Part shown: one piece after another, positions 13,443-22,681 of the stretch
Layout of the letters: each line of letters begins with the position of its first letter
Position numbering within the stretch: the stretch's first letter is position 1
Made by a program: the position numbers and the translations under genes
IMG/VR virus record: IMGVR_UViG_3300005841_000066
Coordinates: 1-33,480 of that record
DNA length: 33,480 nucleotides
Reading direction: 5' to 3' (one strand)
Source of the DNA: a virus
Notes under the pieces: model-generated
Seen by the model: the letters and a program-made list of their open reading frames with translations, nothing else
Database searches by the model: none
Told to the model about the DNA's origin: nothing

Positions 13443-16199
13443 GTGCCGCTGACCACGCGCTACGGCTTCGCGGAGGCGCCCACCAGCGCGATCGTCGGCG
13501 ATGGATCGCTGGCCTGGACGACGTCGACGGGCGCGCTGGCGGCGGCGGGCACGACGCTCGAAGTGGCCGCCTCGTCCGCGTTTCCCGCGGCGCTCGAATT
13601 CGACATCATCATCGGCGTGCGCGATCCCGCGACGGGCGTGTGGGCCTCCGCGGAAAACCGGCACGTCACCGTCGTCTCGGGCACGACCTGGACCGTCTCC
13701 GCCGGCAGTCTCGAGCACGTCAGCGGATCAGATATCGCGCACGCCCTGACGGCGACGGCCCTCAAACACAACCCCGGCGCGCTCACCGATCCCGGCGATC
13801 TGCCGTACCTGCTGGCCACGGGCCGCATGGGGCGACTCGCCGCGCCGGCCGATGGCGCGTACGCGGTCACCTGGGCGAGTGGGGTGCCGTCGTGGACGCC
13901 GGCGCCGGCGACGAGCGGGATTGCCTTCGCGGATCTCGCCACCCCGCCAGGCGGCACAGCACTGGGGTCTGTGCTCGCGCCCTTCGCCAGTCTCGTGGTG
14001 ACGGGCTATGCAAATCCGATCGTGTCAGCCGTCGCCACGCCCTCGGGCGGATCGACCTACGCGGAGTACTTCGTGGTGGCTGTTTTTGCCGACGGGACGA
14101 CGACCGGCGCCATCGGCGACGCGTTCGTGGAAGTGTTCGACGGTCCCGCCGTCCTCGATCTGACGCACTACATCGACGTGACGTGGACCGCCGTGGCCGA
14201 CGCGATCAGCTACCGGGTATATACGGACGAACGCGACGGGACGCCGTCCTCAGTGGGCCTCCTCGCGACGGTGTCCGCCCCGACGACGACCTGGCGCGAT
14301 ACCGGAGGCGCGGCGGACGGGACGGTCGTCTATCCCCGCAACACGACCGGGTCAGTGACGATCCCCTCTGTGCTGCACGTCAACGCGGGAAGCAGTGACG
14401 GCTTCCGAATCGACGGGCTACTCGGCGCCCGGTTCGTATCGTGCGGTCATAACTCGACCCTTATTGGGTCTAGTGCAGGGCCAGCCGACCTCTTAGATAC
14501 CCTCGACATTGTGGCGGTGGGCGCTGGCGCGCTCGTGAACCTGGGCGACGGGCTGGACGGGAACAGTTACTACAACCTCGCGGTCGGACGGCAATCGCTC
14601 GCGGGCGTCACGACCGGGAATGTCAATCTCGGTATCGGCAACGGCGCGTTCGGCTCCGTGGTGTCGGGATCCTTCAACCTTGGGATCGGCGCCGACGTCG
14701 GGAACTTCACCAGTGGCGCGGCGCTGGAGCCCACCACTACCGGGTCCTACAACATCATGATCGGCAGCGAGGCGGGCTTCACGGCCGGCTCCGCGCAGCT
14801 CAACAACACGCTCGTCATTGGGTACCAGGTCCGAGTCAGCGCCAGCAATCGCGCGGTGATCGGCGATGCGGCGATGACCGATGCGTACTTCGGATCGGAA
14901 ACCGGCGCGGCGACGCTGCATGCCGCGGGCTATGTGCTCTCGGGTGGCGGCACCCTCGCGACACAAGCCTGGGTCGGCCTCCAGGGCTACACGACCCCGG
15001 GGGCGGTCGTCACCTATGTCACGGGCTTGGGGTACACGACCCTGGCGGCCGTCGCGGGTGTTGGGTACGTGCCCGGCACGCGCACCGTGAATGGGCATGC
15101 GCTCTCAGCGAACGTGACGGTGACCGCGGCCGATCTCAGCCTCGGCAGTGTGGAGAACGCCGCCGCCTCGGGCCTCTACGTCCCACTCACCCGCACCGTC
15201 AACGGCCACGCGCTGAGCGGCAACGTGTCGGTGACCGCGTCAGACCTGTCCCTCGGATCGGTCGAGAACACGGCGCTGTCGACATGGGCGGGCACCGCGA
15301 ACCTGACGACGCTCGGGGCGATTGGTACGGGCAGTTGGAATGCGACGGCCATTCCGGTCACGAAGGGCGGGACGGGGAGTGCGTTCTTCACCGTCGCCGG
15401 CCCAACGGCCACCCGAATCTACACGTTCCCCGATGCGGCCGCGACGATCGCGCGCACCGACGCAGCCAACACGTTCACCGGCGTGCAGACGATGACCAGT
15501 CCGGCGCTCACGGGGCCGGTCACCGTGACTGAAGTCGCCGGGTCGTCGGGCCTCACGGTGACGGGCGCCACGCAAACGACGTCACAGCCCGCGTTGAATA
15601 TCACGCAAGGGTGGAACGCAAACCTGGCGTTTACCGCGATCAGGTTGAATGTCACCAAGACGCTCACGAACAACTCCGCACTGTTGATCGATTTACAGGT
15701 TGGGGCGGCGTCCAAGTTTTCGGTCAACGAGTTTGGCAACATGACGGTCGCGAGCGAGATCGCCGCCGGCACGTGGTTTTATTCGACGAGTAACGGCGCG
15801 ACCGTTGGCGCGTCCAACTACCTCGGGTTCGGCGCAGCCAATGCGAATGGAACGGCCGATACCATCTTCCGCCGTGACGCAGCCGACACGATGGCGCAAC
15901 GGCGTACCACCACCGCGCAAAAGTTCCGGGTCTATAACACCTTCACCACCGTGGACACGGCGGGCGAGTGGTTCGACATCGATTGGCGGACCACCGCGAA
16001 TACCTGCATCCTCTCGACCCGCAAGGGCAGCAGCACCGGCACGCTGCGCGGACTGATCGTCGCGGCGGATGGGACCGTGCCGCTTGGCTTCTATGGCGCC
16101 ACGCCGATCACGCGGGCGGTACTGGCCACCGGGACCAGCAAGACCGTGGATAACGTGATTACGGCCCTCCAAAACCTCGGCCTCGTGAGTCAAACCTAA
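13443..16199 (+). CDS. Tail fibre-like protein with trimeric adhesin-like segments
   Basis: A 918-residue, Gly/Ala/Thr-rich protein starting at GTG. The N-terminal 130 residues form beta strands, perhaps for particle attachment. Residues about 180-300 look like a fibronectin-type unit. Residues about 375-475 hold GNVNLGIGNGAFGS and GSYNIMIGSEAG phrases like the head repeats of trimeric adhesins. Two 37-residue repeats with RTVNGHALS follow near residues 547-613, a motif common in phage fibres. The end lacks a clear chaperone domain. A long fibre or receptor-binding role is likely. Its place between tail tube and tape measure is unusual. Confidence 0.75.
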   Translation: MPLTTRYGFAEAPTSAIVGDGSLAWTTSTGALAAAGTTLEVAASSAFPAALEFDIIIGVRDPATGVWASAENRHVTVVSGTTWTVSAGSLEHVSGSDIAHALTATALKHNPGALTDPGDLPYLLATGRMGRLAAPADGAYAVTWASGVPSWTPAPATSGIAFADLATPPGGTALGSVLAPFASLVVTGYANPIVSAVATPSGGSTYAEYFVVAVFADGTTTGAIGDAFVEVFDGPAVLDLTHYIDVTWTAVADAISYRVYTDERDGTPSSVGLLATVSAPTTTWRDTGGAADGTVVYPRNTTGSVTIPSVLHVNAGSSDGFRIDGLLGARFVSCGHNSTLIGSSAGPADLLDTLDIVAVGAGALVNLGDGLDGNSYYNLAVGRQSLAGVTTGNVNLGIGNGAFGSVVSGSFNLGIGADVGNFTSGAALEPTTTGSYNIMIGSEAGFTAGSAQLNNTLVIGYQVRVSASNRAVIGDAAMTDAYFGSETGAATLHAAGYVLSGGGTLATQAWVGLQGYTTPGAVVTYVTGLGYTTLAAVAGVGYVPGTRTVNGHALSANVTVTAADLSLGSVENAAASGLYVPLTRTVNGHALSGNVSVTASDLSLGSVENTALSTWAGTANLTTLGAIGTGSWNATAIPVTKGGTGSAFFTVAGPTATRIYTFPDAAATIARTDAANTFTGVQTMTSPALTGPVTVTEVAGSSGLTVTGATQTTSQPALNITQGWNANLAFTAIRLNVTKTLTNNSALLIDLQVGAASKFSVNEFGNMTVASEIAAGTWFYSTSNGATVGASNYLGFGAANANGTADTIFRRDAADTMAQRRTTTAQKFRVYNTFTTVDTAGEWFDIDWRTTANTCILSTRKGSSTGTLRGLIVAADGTVPLGFYGATPITRAVLATGTSKTVDNVITALQNLGLVSQT
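15081..15281 (+). repeat. Tandem 111-bp coding repeat in fibre gene
   Basis: Two copies begin at 15081 and 15192, exactly 111 bp (37 codons) apart. Each encodes RTVNGHALS, then NV and VTA, then DLSLGSVEN. The protein repeat is much better conserved than the DNA, whose third codon positions differ, so this is an old repeat kept by selection rather than a recent duplication. Confidence 0.85.
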
Positions 16200-16208
16200 C
16201 CGGACCCT

Positions 16209-16598
16209 ATGAAGACCCGCCTCTTTACCTTCACCCCCGACGCCGCCGGCCGCGCCGACTTCCGCCTGGCCTCAGAAACCCTGCGCAGCCGCGATCCCCA
16301 GAAGTGCACCGGCACCGAGCGCCAATGGATCGAGCAGTTGCAGAGGGCGTTGATCACCGTGAGTGAGCCGATTGGCGATCTCCCCGACGACGCCGAGATC
16401 GACGTGCGTCCGCGCAAGCTCCAAGACGGCGGCGGCACCATCACGATCACGCAGAAGGCGCACGAGAAGCTCGAGACGTATCTCGAAGAGGCGCCGTTTC
16501 AAGCGGCGTTTCTGATCGCGGCGGCGGACTTTCGGGATCGCTGGGGCCAGGCCGAGAAGAGCGAATCGGCCGAGCTGCCCGGGAAGGGGACCGCATGA
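16209..16598 (+). CDS. Hypothetical protein
   Basis: A 129-residue protein I do not recognise. It is mostly charged and helical, with a KLETYLEEAPFQAAFLIAAADF helix in the second half. It begins nine bases after the fibre gene and overlaps the next small gene by four bases, so it belongs to the tail operon. The position after a fibre gene would allow a fibre assembly role, but nothing in the sequence shows it. Confidence 0.6.
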   Translation: MKTRLFTFTPDAAGRADFRLASETLRSRDPQKCTGTERQWIEQLQRALITVSEPIGDLPDDAEIDVRPRKLQDGGGTITITQKAHEKLETYLEEAPFQAAFLIAAADFRDRWGQAEKSESAELPGKGTA

Positions 16599-16795
16599 GG
16601 ATCCTCGGGTCCCTGCGCGCGGTACTGGGGGCGATCACGGGTCGCTATGTGACGGGCGCCACCGGCACGCATCACGAGGTCGTGGCGTTCGACGCGGTCG
16701 TGCGACGCGCCGTCGGGCTGGATATGGCCGTCACACGGAACCTGGCCTTCGACGCCGCCATCCGACAAGCCGTCGCCACGGACGTGGAGCGCTGA
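16595..16795 (+). CDS. Small hypothetical protein with internal repeat
   Basis: A 66-residue protein starting in an ATGA overlap and ending where the next ATG begins. The phrases FDAVVRRAVGLD and FDAAIRQAVATD form an imperfect 18-residue repeat, which may be two short helices or strands. The N-terminus is mildly hydrophobic (ILGSLRAVLGAITG). Function is unknown. Confidence 0.55.
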   Translation: MRILGSLRAVLGAITGRYVTGATGTHHEVVAFDAVVRRAVGLDMAVTRNLAFDAAIRQAVATDVER

Positions 16796-17106
16796 TGGCG
16801 GCAGAAGTCCACATCGGGGATGTCGGCACGCTGTTTAAGCCCCGCTTCCTGGATGAAGACGGCGTGGTGATCAACATCGCCGCGGCGACGGTGAAGCAGG
16901 TGGTCTTCCAGAAGCCAGACGGCACCGTGCTCACCAAGACCGCCACGCTCTTCACGGATGGGACGGACGGCATCGCGCAGTACGTCTCGGTGGCCGGCGA
17001 TCTCGACGTCGCCGGCTTTTGGTCGATCGAAGGCTACGTGGAAATCCCGAGCGGGAAGTGGCATTCCGATATTCATCAATTCCCGGTCAAGGCGAACCTC
17101 GGCTGA
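16795..17106 (+). CDS. Small tail protein resembling BppU N-terminal domains
   Basis: A 103-residue beta-sandwich-like protein. The order VHIGDVGTLFKPRFLDEDG, then KQVVFQKPDGTVL, then TDGTDGIAQYVSVAGDLD and WSIEGYVEIPSGKWHSDIH is the pattern of a common small phage domain related to the N-terminal part of lactococcal upper baseplate proteins. Such domains often bind other tail parts or fibres. It lies close to the fibre gene, which fits. It is a complete short protein here rather than part of a longer fibre. Confidence 0.7.
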   Translation: MAAEVHIGDVGTLFKPRFLDEDGVVINIAAATVKQVVFQKPDGTVLTKTATLFTDGTDGIAQYVSVAGDLDVAGFWSIEGYVEIPSGKWHSDIHQFPVKANLG

Positions 17107-17144
17107 GGACGCCCCGCCCGTGACGTCTTGGAAGGGTCTTTTCT

Positions 17145-17654
17145 ATGGCTGATCCGCAACCGTTCTCCACCGCCGCGCAACTTCGGGCGCGGCCCATCAT
17201 CGTCACCGTGCCGAGCGAGGAGGATGAGCCGCCCGTGCGCATCAGTTGTCGCCGGCCCGATCCGCTCGTCCTCTTCACCAGCGACTTACTCCCGCTCGAG
17301 ATTTACGCGGCCGTCGCCGAGAAAGTGACCGGGCCGCTCCCCGAATTCTCGCGGGCGGCGTTCCAGAACCAGGGGCTCTACGGCGACTTCATGGATCGGT
17401 GGGTCTGTGCGGCGGCGGTCGACCCCGTCGTCGTCTTCACGGCGGAGGAGGCGTCCGACGCGGCGATCTGGGTTCAGGACCTGGCGCCGGAGATTCGCGT
17501 CGCGATCTTCATGCGGACCAACGATCGGTTGGCCAGTACGCGCGTGATTGCCGCGGTGACGGACTTTCGTCGCCACCAGTCCGTGGATCCCGACCCTGGA
17601 TCGGACGGCGCGCCGGTACGGGACCCGGCCGTCGAGTCTCTTGTCGGTGGCTGA
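17145..17654 (+). CDS. Tail assembly chaperone
   Basis: A 169-residue protein. The N-terminal part contains PVRISCRRPDPLVLFTSDLLP, a phrase typical of tail chaperones that bind the tape measure during tail assembly. A second helical part (IWVQDLAPEIRVAIFMRTND) and a disordered tail follow. It lies directly before the tape measure gene with a second short frame overlapping its end, the classical arrangement for the G/GT chaperone pair. The family is assigned by motif and context. Confidence 0.7.
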   Translation: MADPQPFSTAAQLRARPIIVTVPSEEDEPPVRISCRRPDPLVLFTSDLLPLEIYAAVAEKVTGPLPEFSRAAFQNQGLYGDFMDRWVCAAAVDPVVVFTAEEASDAAIWVQDLAPEIRVAIFMRTNDRLASTRVIAAVTDFRRHQSVDPDPGSDGAPVRDPAVESLVGG

Positions 17655-17796
17655 TCCCACCCTCGCGCTCGATCTCGATCTCGCCATCGCGCAGCGGTGC
17701 CACCAGGCTGAACAAGAGTCGCTCACGGCGCTTCTGGCGGATGACGACCAGGGCGGGTTTTTCTCGGCGGTGATCGCGCTCCTCAATCGACGCTAA
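17647..17796 (+). CDS. Short second tail-chaperone frame
   Basis: A 49-codon frame with GTG start, overlapping the end of the chaperone gene in the +1 frame. The peptide (ADPTLALDLDLAIAQRCHQ, then LLADDDQGGFFSAVIALLNRR) looks like real coding sequence, and it ends eight bases before the tape measure ATG. It could be translated by itself, or fused to the chaperone by +1 (or -2) slippage between 17560 and 17651, where both frames are open. I saw no clear slippery sequence and no good ribosome binding site. Confidence 0.55.
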   Translation: MADPTLALDLDLAIAQRCHQAEQESLTALLADDDQGGFFSAVIALLNRR

Positions 17797-17804
17797 CAGT
17801 CCTT

Positions 17805-20800
17805 ATGGCCAACGCACTCCAGGAACTCGTGCTCCGCATTGGCGGGGATTCAGAAGGCGGGCAACGAGCCGTCCGGGATCTCTCGAATGCGCTCGCGAAT
17901 TCACTCCAGAAGGCGCTGGTGGATACGGGCACGAAGGCGACCGAATCCGGGCAAAAGGTGTCGGGGTTCGCGAAGTATCTCGAGGACCTGACGCCGAAGG
18001 GGCAAAACGCGCAAGCCACCTTCCAAAGCCTCCAGCGCACCTTGACCGAGATGTGGGAGAACCCCACTGCGGGCGTCAAAGGCCTCGCGGGCGCGCTAGG
18101 GTCGGACCTCTCCGGTGCGCTCGCATCGACGGGAGGGTCGCTCGCGACAGTCGGGGTCGCGGCCGGCGGCGTGGTCGCTGTGCTGGGCGTGGCGGCGGTG
18201 GCGGCCTTTGAACTCGGCGATCGCGCGGCGAAGACGGGCGCGATGCTCCACGACCTCAGCGAAAAGACCGGGATCGCTGTCGGGCCGCTGTCGGTCCTGA
18301 GTAAGGCCGCGCAAGTCGCCGGCAGTGACATCACAACCCTCTCGAACGCCGTGTTCATGATGCAGAAGAACATGGGCGAGAACCCGGACAAATTCGAGAA
18401 GGGCCTCCAGCGGATCGGCCTCCAGTTTGCGGAATTCCGGCGATTGGCGCCGGAGGAGCAATTCAAAGCGATCGCGGCCGGGCTGAAGGCCACCGAAGAC
18501 CCGGTCGAGCGCAACACGGCCGGCTTCGAACTGATGGGTCGTCAGTTCCGCGACCTCGCGCCGACGATGATGAAGTTGAACGAGGCGCTCGCGCTGACCG
18601 CCGACTTCAAACCCTGGACCGAGGAACAGGCCCGGCTCGCCGAAGAGTACGAGATGCACATGGCGAGTATCCGCCTGCACCTCGAAGGCATCGTCAACGG
18701 AATGGGGAAACAACTGCTCCCGTACATGGAGCGGGTGGCGGAGATCCTCGACGAGATGTCGCGCTGGGCGCCTGGTGGGGCGATGACGATGTTGCTGCGG
18801 ATCGCAGGCGGGCCGCTCGGCCTCGTCGGCGGATTCGCGGGGCCGCTCGAGCGGGCGTACGGGGGCGCCGCGATCACCCTGGCCGCGCCCGGTGGCCTGT
18901 TCGCGGGACTCGGCGGAATGGTGCCCGCCGGCGGCGTGGGTGGGCTCACCCTGCCAACCTCGCCGCGGGTCCCGTATTCACAAGACGCCAAACTCCCGAC
19001 ACAGGCGGACGACAGCCGCATCGTCGGGACGACCGACCAGGAAATGTTCAAGCTCCTGGAGAGTCTCCAGGCCGAGCAAGAAAAAAGCGCCAAGGAGGCG
19101 CACAAACGCTACGTCGCGGAATGGCAACACACCGAGGACGAAATCCAAAAGATCTGGGGCGAGGCCTTCGTCGCACAGGAAGACACCGACAAGAAGAGCC
19201 TGGCGAGCCAACTCCGCGTCCTCGAGCAAAAACGCGTCAACGAGGAGCACGCGGCGATCCAGCACATCGCCGAGACCACGAAGTCGGAAGACCAACTCGC
19301 GCAGCTCGTGTTCGCGATTCGGGCGAAATACACGGCGCTCGAGCACAACGCCGAAGTGGCGGCCGCCGCGGAACACGAGAAGCTGCTCGCGAAGATCCAC
19401 GGGATCGAATCGGTGGGGATGGCCGCCGATCTCAAGGAATGGGAAAAGCTCGGCACGGCGGTCAAAGGGCAGCAAGCGACCTTCGAACAGTACGGGAAGT
19501 TGTACGCGCAGCTCGAAGATGCCATCGCCAAAGAGACGATGACGACCGCGGACTATCAGGTCAAGCGGATCGAAGAGTGGCGCGACAAGAGTATCGAGGC
19601 GCTCGACAAAACCACCGAAGGCTGGGAACGCAACGCCGCCAAGATTCGCGCGATCGCGACGCAGGAAATCACCGACATCCGGTACGCGCAGGAAAGTGTC
19701 GTCGCGATGCTGGCGCGGATTTCCGCGGAGGCCGATCGGTCGGTCCCGGACCTCAAGAAAGCGCAGCAGGCCGTCACCGAGCTCGGCCAGTCCTTTGTGC
19801 AGATGGCGCAGTTGGGCGGCGGCGCGTTCGGCGGGATTGTCAGCATGATCGGCCAGGTGATCATCGGCCTGGAACAAGCGAAGCGCGCCAAGGATCTCAT
19901 CGCCCAGAGTTCGTGGACGTCCACGGAGGGGGTTACCGGCAAGCTGCAAGGATATGCGGCGCTGTACGGCGGGGCGATTGCCTCGGGGGCCAATGCCAAG
20001 ACCGGCGGCACCGATGAACAAGGCCGGCCGACGACGTTCAGCGAGACGATGAATTCGGCGATGAACTGGAAAAGTGCGTCGACCTACACGGCCGCCGTCT
20101 CGACCTTGGGCATCAGTCTGGCCGTGCAAGCCGGCGTCGGCTACATCAAATATCTGTTTCGCGATCGGACCCTCGAGGACGCCGCCCGCGACGCCGGCGA
20201 GAAGTTCGGCACGACCTTCAGCAAGGCGACGATGGACGCGATCCAAAAGGCGAAGGACGCCGGGTATCGCGTGGTCACGGCCGAGATGCTGAACCTCGAC
20301 AAGATCATCACCGATGCCGGCGGCCTCACCGAGAAGAACGTGTCGACGTTCAATGCCCGGTTCCACGATCTGTTTTCCTTCATCGAGCTGGGCTGGATCA
20401 CGTCGACGGATGCGGCGAAGGTCTTCGAGCAGAACTTCGCGACCTTCCTGGCCGCCAACACCGACGCCAGCGGCCGCATCAGCGAGGACATGGCCCACAT
20501 CATCGACCTGGCCAACGATCCGCGGTTCGGCATGAATTCGGCGGCCGTGCGCGAGTGGATGACGGGCCAGGCGGCGACGATGGCCACCGGCCTCAACGAC
20601 CTCCTGACGCAGCCGATGGTGACGAGCGGCGCGGCCATCAAAAAAACGGTCGACGACGCGCAGGCGGCGCTGGATGCGCTGAAGGCCACCGGCAAGGCCA
20701 CGGCGGCCGAACTCACCGACGCGCAGGACAAGCTGACGGCCGCGCTCTCGACCCAGCATGGCGAAGCGGTCCGCAACAAGCAGGCGCTCGACGACCTGGC

Positions 20801-21869
20801 GACGACCGCGCTCACGACGTTCAACGCCGCGATCGCCAGCGGCCAGACGTTCGCGCAAGCCCTGTCGGGCATCGGCCCGTCCCTCGACGTCATCAAACAG
20901 GCCTTCGACAATCTCGGCCTCTCGATCGACGATGCGGCGGTCCGGGGCCTCGTGCTCGAGAACACGATCCTCAACGGCGTCGGCGGCACCGGCAAAGCCG
21001 TGAACGGGCTGCAGCAACTCGTCACGGCCGCGATGAACCTCGGGAAAGGCGTCGAAACGCCCGACGCCTTCGCGGCGCAGCAGCGGACCCTGGGCTCGGT
21101 CTACAACCAAACCCAGGCGGCGACGGCGACGGCGGGCGGCACGACCGTCAATGCACTCCTGCCGTTCCAGCAGACCCTGCACGAGATGGATGACTGGGCG
21201 AAAAAGAATCACCTCGAGCTCGACGCCAACACGCAGCAGATGATCGACCAGAGCCGCGAACTCGGGATCTGGAACGCGGACTTCAAGTCGGACAGCGAGA
21301 AGACGCGCGACTCGATCGCCACCCTCATCACGAGCAACGATGCGCTGGCGGCCGCCCTGGGCGGGCTGCCGCAAGCGTTGGCCGATGTGATCGCGCGGCG
21401 CACTCCGGCGGGCCCCACGTCGACTGACGGCGACGTGCATGGCGCCACGGGCGGCATGGTGACCCGGCATGGCCTCGTGCCCGCCTATCTCTCGTCGGGG
21501 GGCACGATCGGCGGACCGCGCGGGACCGACACCGTCAATGCGTGGTTGACGGTGGGTGAGCGCGTGCTGACGGTGGAAGAGGCCGCGGCCTACAACCTGG
21601 GTCAACGCCTGATGGCGGGCCTGGTGGCGTCACCGACGACCACAGCCTTCGAGAAGCCGGGCCTGTGGCCAGGCGGGGCCCCGTGGGTCGGGGGCGGCGG
21701 GGCCGGCCAGCCGATCACCAAGACGTACAACGTGTCGATCATCGCCCGCAACGACGACGCGGCCGAGCGGTGGCGCGATTGGCTGCGATCGGACGGCGTC
21801 GAGATCGCGGTCGAAGAACTCGAAGACGGGCGCTTTGTCTCGCGCGTCAATCGCGCGTTGGATCGCTGA
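17805..21869 (+). CDS. Tape measure protein
   Basis: A 1354-residue tail tape measure, which sets tail length and passes through the tube to the host membrane. By the known scale of about 0.15 nm per residue the tail would be near 200 nm. An amphipathic start (LQELVLRIGGDSEGG) leads to a hydrophobic segment near residues 105-140 (GVAAGGVVAVLGVAAVAAF). Gly-rich hydrophobic stretches follow near 330-385. A long coiled-coil region covers about 400-690, with a further hydrophobic patch near 665. The C-terminal motif GGMVTRHGLVPAYLSSGG is typical for this family. No lysozyme or peptidase motif is apparent. Confidence 0.9.
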   Translation: MANALQELVLRIGGDSEGGQRAVRDLSNALANSLQKALVDTGTKATESGQKVSGFAKYLEDLTPKGQNAQATFQSLQRTLTEMWENPTAGVKGLAGALGSDLSGALASTGGSLATVGVAAGGVVAVLGVAAVAAFELGDRAAKTGAMLHDLSEKTGIAVGPLSVLSKAAQVAGSDITTLSNAVFMMQKNMGENPDKFEKGLQRIGLQFAEFRRLAPEEQFKAIAAGLKATEDPVERNTAGFELMGRQFRDLAPTMMKLNEALALTADFKPWTEEQARLAEEYEMHMASIRLHLEGIVNGMGKQLLPYMERVAEILDEMSRWAPGGAMTMLLRIAGGPLGLVGGFAGPLERAYGGAAITLAAPGGLFAGLGGMVPAGGVGGLTLPTSPRVPYSQDAKLPTQADDSRIVGTTDQEMFKLLESLQAEQEKSAKEAHKRYVAEWQHTEDEIQKIWGEAFVAQEDTDKKSLASQLRVLEQKRVNEEHAAIQHIAETTKSEDQLAQLVFAIRAKYTALEHNAEVAAAAEHEKLLAKIHGIESVGMAADLKEWEKLGTAVKGQQATFEQYGKLYAQLEDAIAKETMTTADYQVKRIEEWRDKSIEALDKTTEGWERNAAKIRAIATQEITDIRYAQESVVAMLARISAEADRSVPDLKKAQQAVTELGQSFVQMAQLGGGAFGGIVSMIGQVIIGLEQAKRAKDLIAQSSWTSTEGVTGKLQGYAALYGGAIASGANAKTGGTDEQGRPTTFSETMNSAMNWKSASTYTAAVSTLGISLAVQAGVGYIKYLFRDRTLEDAARDAGEKFGTTFSKATMDAIQKAKDAGYRVVTAEMLNLDKIITDAGGLTEKNVSTFNARFHDLFSFIELGWITSTDAAKVFEQNFATFLAANTDASGRISEDMAHIIDLANDPRFGMNSAAVREWMTGQAATMATGLNDLLTQPMVTSGAAIKKTVDDAQAALDALKATGKATAAELTDAQDKLTAALSTQHGEAVRNKQALDDLATTALTTFNAAIASGQTFAQALSGIGPSLDVIKQAFDNLGLSIDDAAVRGLVLENTILNGVGGTGKAVNGLQQLVTAAMNLGKGVETPDAFAAQQRTLGSVYNQTQAATATAGGTTVNALLPFQQTLHEMDDWAKKNHLELDANTQQMIDQSRELGIWNADFKSDSEKTRDSIATLITSNDALAAALGGLPQALADVIARRTPAGPTSTDGDVHGATGGMVTRHGLVPAYLSSGGTIGGPRGTDTVNAWLTVGERVLTVEEAAAYNLGQRLMAGLVASPTTTAFEKPGLWPGGAPWVGGGGAGQPITKTYNVSIIARNDDAAERWRDWLRSDGVEIAVEELEDGRFVSRVNRALDR

Positions 21870-22672
21870 TGGCGGGCCCCCTGCTGCGCTATGCGAAAGT
21901 CTCCCAGGACGTCAGCCGGACGGCGACCTGGACGGTGACGGGCGGCACCGAGGATCCGGCGTATCCCGCCACGAAGTTGAACGGGCGCGATCCCACCGAC
22001 CCGGCGAAGCTGACGACGACGACCGGCAAGTGGCGCGCGGACCTCACCGCCTCGCCGCCGGCGATCGTGGGCGTCGCGCTGATCCACACCAACCTCCTGC
22101 CGGGGCTCGAGGTGCGGCTGCAGGGGAGTGCGGCCTCGGACTTCTCGAGCCTCAGCGTGAATAGTCTCATCACGATTCCCGCGCTGAAAAACAACTGGCC
22201 CGTCAACCCGGTGCTGATCTTCGCGGCGCAGACGTATCGCTACTGGCGGATCAACGTGGTCGGGACCAACACGGTCGCCGTCTCGATCGGGCACGTCGCG
22301 CTCTTGACGGCGGTGCAGTCCTTCGCGTGGGCGCAAGCCGAGATCCAGTGGACCGACACGATCCCGACCTGGGACGACGTCACCGAGCTCGACGTGCCGA
22401 TGAATCTGGATCTCCTGACGCAGCTCCGGGCCTGTCAGTTCGACACGATCAACGACGCGACGGCGCAAGCCGCCTTGGATGACTGGTGGTTCGATGCGCG
22501 CGGGATCAATCTGCCGTTCGTGTTCATCCCGAACGTCGACGTCAACGAGGCGTACTACATGACGTTCCAGGAGAAGACCAAAGAGGTCACGGTCAACAAG
22601 AGCATTCGGCTGCTGCGCGTGAAGCTCAAGGAATTCGGGCGTGGCATGCGGCCCACGCCGTGGTTGGTGTGA
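21869..22672 (+). CDS. Probable distal tail protein
   Basis: A 267-residue beta-rich protein starting within the tape measure stop codon (TGATG). This is the usual place of the distal tail protein, which forms the ring joining tube and tip. Segments such as YRYWRINVVGTNTVAVSIGH look like a discoidin-type sandwich, and the C-terminal half has the FVFIPNVDVNEAYYMTFQ strand pair common in minor tail proteins. The name is inferred from position and fold pattern. Confidence 0.6.
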   Translation: MAGPLLRYAKVSQDVSRTATWTVTGGTEDPAYPATKLNGRDPTDPAKLTTTTGKWRADLTASPPAIVGVALIHTNLLPGLEVRLQGSAASDFSSLSVNSLITIPALKNNWPVNPVLIFAAQTYRYWRINVVGTNTVAVSIGHVALLTAVQSFAWAQAEIQWTDTIPTWDDVTELDVPMNLDLLTQLRACQFDTINDATAQAALDDWWFDARGINLPFVFIPNVDVNEAYYMTFQEKTKEVTVNKSIRLLRVKLKEFGRGMRPTPWLV

Positions 22673-22681
22673 GAGGTTGTC

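Noticed and set aside
11547-13718. A 723-codon minus-strand frame
   Set aside because: It runs against seven plausible plus-strand genes with good ribosome binding sites and overlaps, and is Arg/Asp/His rich without any motif.
15081-15281. The repeat as a CRISPR or a regulatory DNA repeat
   Set aside because: There are only two in-frame units, conserved at the protein level, so it is a fibre repeat.
18978-21605. An 875-codon minus-strand frame opposite the tape measure
   Set aside because: Composition is that of an antisense shadow. The plus strand encodes a clear tape measure with typical C-terminal motif.
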